The notes beneath the pieces were generated by a model, which saw nothing but the letters and a program-made list of their open reading frames with translations, was not told the DNA's origin and did not search any database. Both the position numbers and the translations under genes were made by a program. From Dyadobacter sp. CY323 (GTDB lineage: Bacteria; Bacteroidota; Bacteroidia; Cytophagales; Spirosomataceae), in assembly GCF_021390245.1 (NCBI RefSeq), contig NZ_JAJUXH010000011.1:1-64000 (forward strand): 64,000 nucleotides of DNA, written 5' to 3'. Shown here piece by piece: positions 61,860 to 64,000 of this stretch. Positions within the stretch are counted from its first letter, which is position 1. The number at the start of each line of letters is the position of its first letter.

Positions 61860-63281
61860 CTATAAAATCCAGCGGAAGAAAACATAGAGTGTTCCCGACA
61901 AAACCATCGTTACAGGCAACGTTAACACCCAGGCAATCACGATGTTCCGGATCGTTCCGCCCTGCAAATTTTTCACACCTTTACTCGCAACCATCGAGCC
62001 TGCAATCCCCGAAGAAAGTACGTGGGTAGTACTCACCGGAAGTCCCATATAAGATGAAACACCGATTGTACTGGCCGCAACCAATTCAGCAGAAGCACCT
62101 TGTGCATAAGTAAGATGTTGCTTTCCGATTTTTTCACCAATCGTGACCACAATTCGTTTCCAGCCTACCATTGTTCCCAATCCAAGTGACAACGAAATCA
62201 TTAAAATTACCCAATCGGGTGCGTAATCTGTGTATCGTCTGATACCCGTCTCGCTTCCTGACTGCATTTTAAGATACGCTTTGTCCGATGCGCTGAGGTT
62301 CGTCTGGTCGTTGTCCAGGATCGTTTTCGTGTTACGGCTGATCAAAAGCAGTGAGCGGCGCGCGTCCATTCTCTGGTCAAGCGGAAGACGGTGTTCAGGC
62401 AGCGGATGACTGATCTGCGTTTTCAGCGTGACAATTTCGTTTTTAATGGTCTGCAGATGAAAACGATCCGTGACAGATAATCTGGTGGAATCAATTCTGT
62501 TGATTGACTGCTCAATTCCTATCAGATCGGCTTTCATTAACTCGGGATCCTTTTTGTTGTCTAATGCAAAATGCGCCGGTACAATCCCGATCAAAATCAA
62601 CATCACAAGTCCTACTCCTTTTTGTCCGTCATTAGATCCGTGAAAAAAACTGACCAATGTACAGGTTGTGATCAAAATGGCGCGTATCCAGATCGGCGGC
62701 GGTTGATTCTTCTTAGGTTCACTGAAAACAATTTCGCGGATCGGTTTTGAAAGCGATCTTCTCAACACAAACATGATGATGATCGCCATCGCAAAACCGA
62801 AAATCGGAGAGCTCAGCAACGACATGAATAATTCTTCCGCCTTCGACCAGTTTACACCGGCAGCATTTGAGTTTTCAGGCATGAATGTAAATGCAAGCCC
62901 GACTCCCAGAATGGAACCTATTAAGGTATGTGAACTCGAACTCGGAAGTCCGAAATACCAGGTACCCAGGTTCCATATAATGGCGCTGAACAACAATGAA
63001 AAGACCATTGCCGCACTGTGGTAGACATTCTGATCGATCAAAAGCTCAACCGGCAGCAGATTTACAATGCCCATGGCGACCGCGATGCCACCGAAAAACA
63101 CACCGCAGAAATTCATAAAACCGGACCAGATTACAGCCACATTTGGTTTTAATGAGTTGGTATAAATAACAGTTGCTACCGCGTTGGCAGTATCGTGAAA
63201 ACCGTTAACAAATTCGAATGCACAGGCCGCTAAAAGACTAAAAGCGAGGAGGAGAAAAATGTCGGTTTCAAGACCAAACAT
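61860..63281 (-). CDS. pit: PiT-family inorganic phosphate transporter
   Basis: A 473-aa inner-membrane phosphate carrier. The duplicated PiT signature is visible in GFHDTANAVATVIYTNSLKP (N half) and GASAELVAASTIGVSSYMGL followed by PVSTTHVLSSGIAGSM (C half). About ten membrane segments flank a charged helical loop (about 240-330) that is larger than in minimal PiT proteins. A DUF47 regulator, often adjacent to pit, is not present in this window. Likely a low-affinity constitutive phosphate importer. Confidence 0.93.
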   Translation of the reverse strand: MFGLETDIFLLLAFSLLAACAFEFVNGFHDTANAVATVIYTNSLKPNVAVIWSGFMNFCGVFFGGIAVAMGIVNLLPVELLIDQNVYHSAAMVFSLLFSAIIWNLGTWYFGLPSSSSHTLIGSILGVGLAFTFMPENSNAAGVNWSKAEELFMSLLSSPIFGFAMAIIIMFVLRRSLSKPIREIVFSEPKKNQPPPIWIRAILITTCTLVSFFHGSNDGQKGVGLVMLILIGIVPAHFALDNKKDPELMKADLIGIEQSINRIDSTRLSVTDRFHLQTIKNEIVTLKTQISHPLPEHRLPLDQRMDARRSLLLISRNTKTILDNDQTNLSASDKAYLKMQSGSETGIRRYTDYAPDWVILMISLSLGLGTMVGWKRIVVTIGEKIGKQHLTYAQGASAELVAASTIGVSSYMGLPVSTTHVLSSGIAGSMVASKGVKNLQGGTIRNIVIAWVLTLPVTMVLSGTLYVFFRWIL

Positions 63282-63362
63282 AAAAGAGGTATGTTTTTAT
63301 TTATCGGGCAAAGCTACTTAATCCTGACCGATGAAATATTAAGAAATTGTTAAGACGAATTT

Positions 63363-64000
63363 TCAGACCGTTTCCTTATTTGCTAATTGACCGCACGCAG
63401 CATCGATATCTTTGCCCCTGCTTCGGCGCACGTGTACGGAAACACCTCTGTCTTCAAGGAATCCGGCAAACTTGTCCAGCTTATCTGCCGCGGTATTTGT
63501 GAAATCTGCCTCTGCGATCGGATTGTACTCAATAATATTAACCCGCGCCGGAACCCGTTTCGTAAACTCCCAGAGTTCTTTGGCATCCTGCAAAGTATCA
63601 TTGAAATTGTTAAAAACAATGTACTCGAATGTAATGCGGTTCCCGGTTTTTTTATAAAAGTAATTCAAAGCTTCCGCAAGATTATCCAGTGAGTTAGACT
63701 CATTGATCGGCATAATCTGGTTCCGTTTAACATCGTTTGCCGCGTGCAATGAGAGCGCCAGACGGAAACGGACTTCATCATCCCCGAGTTTTTTGATCAT
63801 TTTAGCAATGCCCGCTGTCGAAACTGTAATGCGTTTCGGGGACATATTCAGGCCTTCGGGAGAAGTTATATGTTCTATGGATTTCAAAACATTGGCGTAA
63901 TTCAGAAGCGGCTCGCCCATTCCCATATACACAATGTTGGTCAGAGGTGCCTTGAAACTCGCCTCCGCCTGACGTGCAATCGCGACTACCTGGTCGTATA
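63363..64000 (-). CDS. rlmN: 23S rRNA/tRNA adenine C2-methyltransferase RlmN, 3' part
   Basis: Partial: the 5' part lies beyond the window. About 211 codons of the C-terminal half are present, including NIVYMGMGEPLLNYANVLKS (SAM-binding GGEPL-type motif), ITVSTAGIAKMIKKLG, LALSLHAANDVKR and the C-terminal catalytic Cys in DAACGQL. RlmN is a radical SAM enzyme that methylates A2503 of 23S rRNA and A37 of some tRNAs. The CxxxCxxC cluster motif is outside the window. Confidence 0.95.
   Translation of the reverse strand, partial: YDQVVAIARQAEASFKAPLTNIVYMGMGEPLLNYANVLKSIEHITSPEGLNMSPKRITVSTAGIAKMIKKLGDDEVRFRLALSLHAANDVKRNQIMPINESNSLDNLAEALNYFYKKTGNRITFEYIVFNNFNDTLQDAKELWEFTKRVPARVNIIEYNPIAEADFTNTAADKLDKFAGFLEDRGVSVHVRRSRGKDIDAACGQLANKETV

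Overview
The window looks like chromosomal DNA of a Bacteroidota bacterium of the order Cytophagales, probably close to Dyadobacter/Spirosomataceae. Evidence: a SusC/SusD pair, many lipoproteins with very short leaders, DUF3276, DUF4249, DUF5723 and DUF6934 family proteins, SRRDFL-type Tat leaders on Gfo/Idh/MocA oxidoreductases, few Shine-Dalgarno sites, and TAnnTTTG-type -7 promoter boxes. The genus is inferred from resemblance only; no rRNA or tRNA gene was found.

Layout. (1) 1-18 kb is mostly core: ychF, a PUR-family DUF3276 gene, RlpA, a DUF58 protein, a TPR-like lipoprotein, radA, a beta-barrel protein, a LytTR regulator, pheS, an esterase, a circularly permuted ATP-grasp protein, a DUF5723 outer-membrane protein, msrB, a class A penicillin-binding protein and an MsbA-like ABC exporter. 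(2) 18-30 kb is a sugar-catabolism region: an AraC regulator, then a GH88-like unsaturated-uronide hydrolase, a TIM-barrel isomerase, a Gfo/Idh/MocA dehydrogenase, an SDR and an MFS carrier, all on the + strand. After a small secreted protein and a HigBA-like toxin-antitoxin pair come two tandemly duplicated Tat-exported Gfo/Idh/MocA oxidoreductases and a GH18 lipoprotein. (3) 30-34 kb is an AT-rich island of small genes: a membrane/coiled-coil protein with a partner, a divergent XRE regulator and SymE-like toxin, a HEPN protein with a 4-nt-overlapping partner, an internally deleted endonuclease/exonuclease/phosphatase mini-gene, and a DUF6934 cassette. This is the most likely place for an undescribed toxin-antitoxin or defence-like module. 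(4) 34-47 kb: SDR plus AraC, SMP-30 lactonase, a TonB receptor with its DUF4249 lipoprotein, several small conserved proteins, DUF421, threonine aldolase, a DAAO-like oxidoreductase, an MBL hydrolase plus patatin, and a truncated DUF4143 ATPase remnant. (5) 47-59 kb is a polysaccharide-utilisation-like locus read leftward, susC-susD-(FG-GAP/ASPIC lipoprotein)-(haloperoxidase-like lipoprotein), with a second haloperoxidase-like lipoprotein gene divergent from susC. (6) 59-64 kb: nadB, nadA, a PiT phosphate carrier and the 3' part of rlmN, all leftward.

Repeats. Two kinds of intergenic element recur. One is built of imperfect 7-bp units (6846, 21561, 23589-23696, 60635-60708), in three cases arranged as complementary arms; a related region at 20470-20646 uses 8/10-bp spacing. 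The other is a set of near-perfect palindromes at gene ends, two of which (16071 and 46727) share a core close to GACTTACCAGGTT. No transposase, integrase, CRISPR array or RNA gene was seen. Family assignments come from reading motifs, not from database searches.
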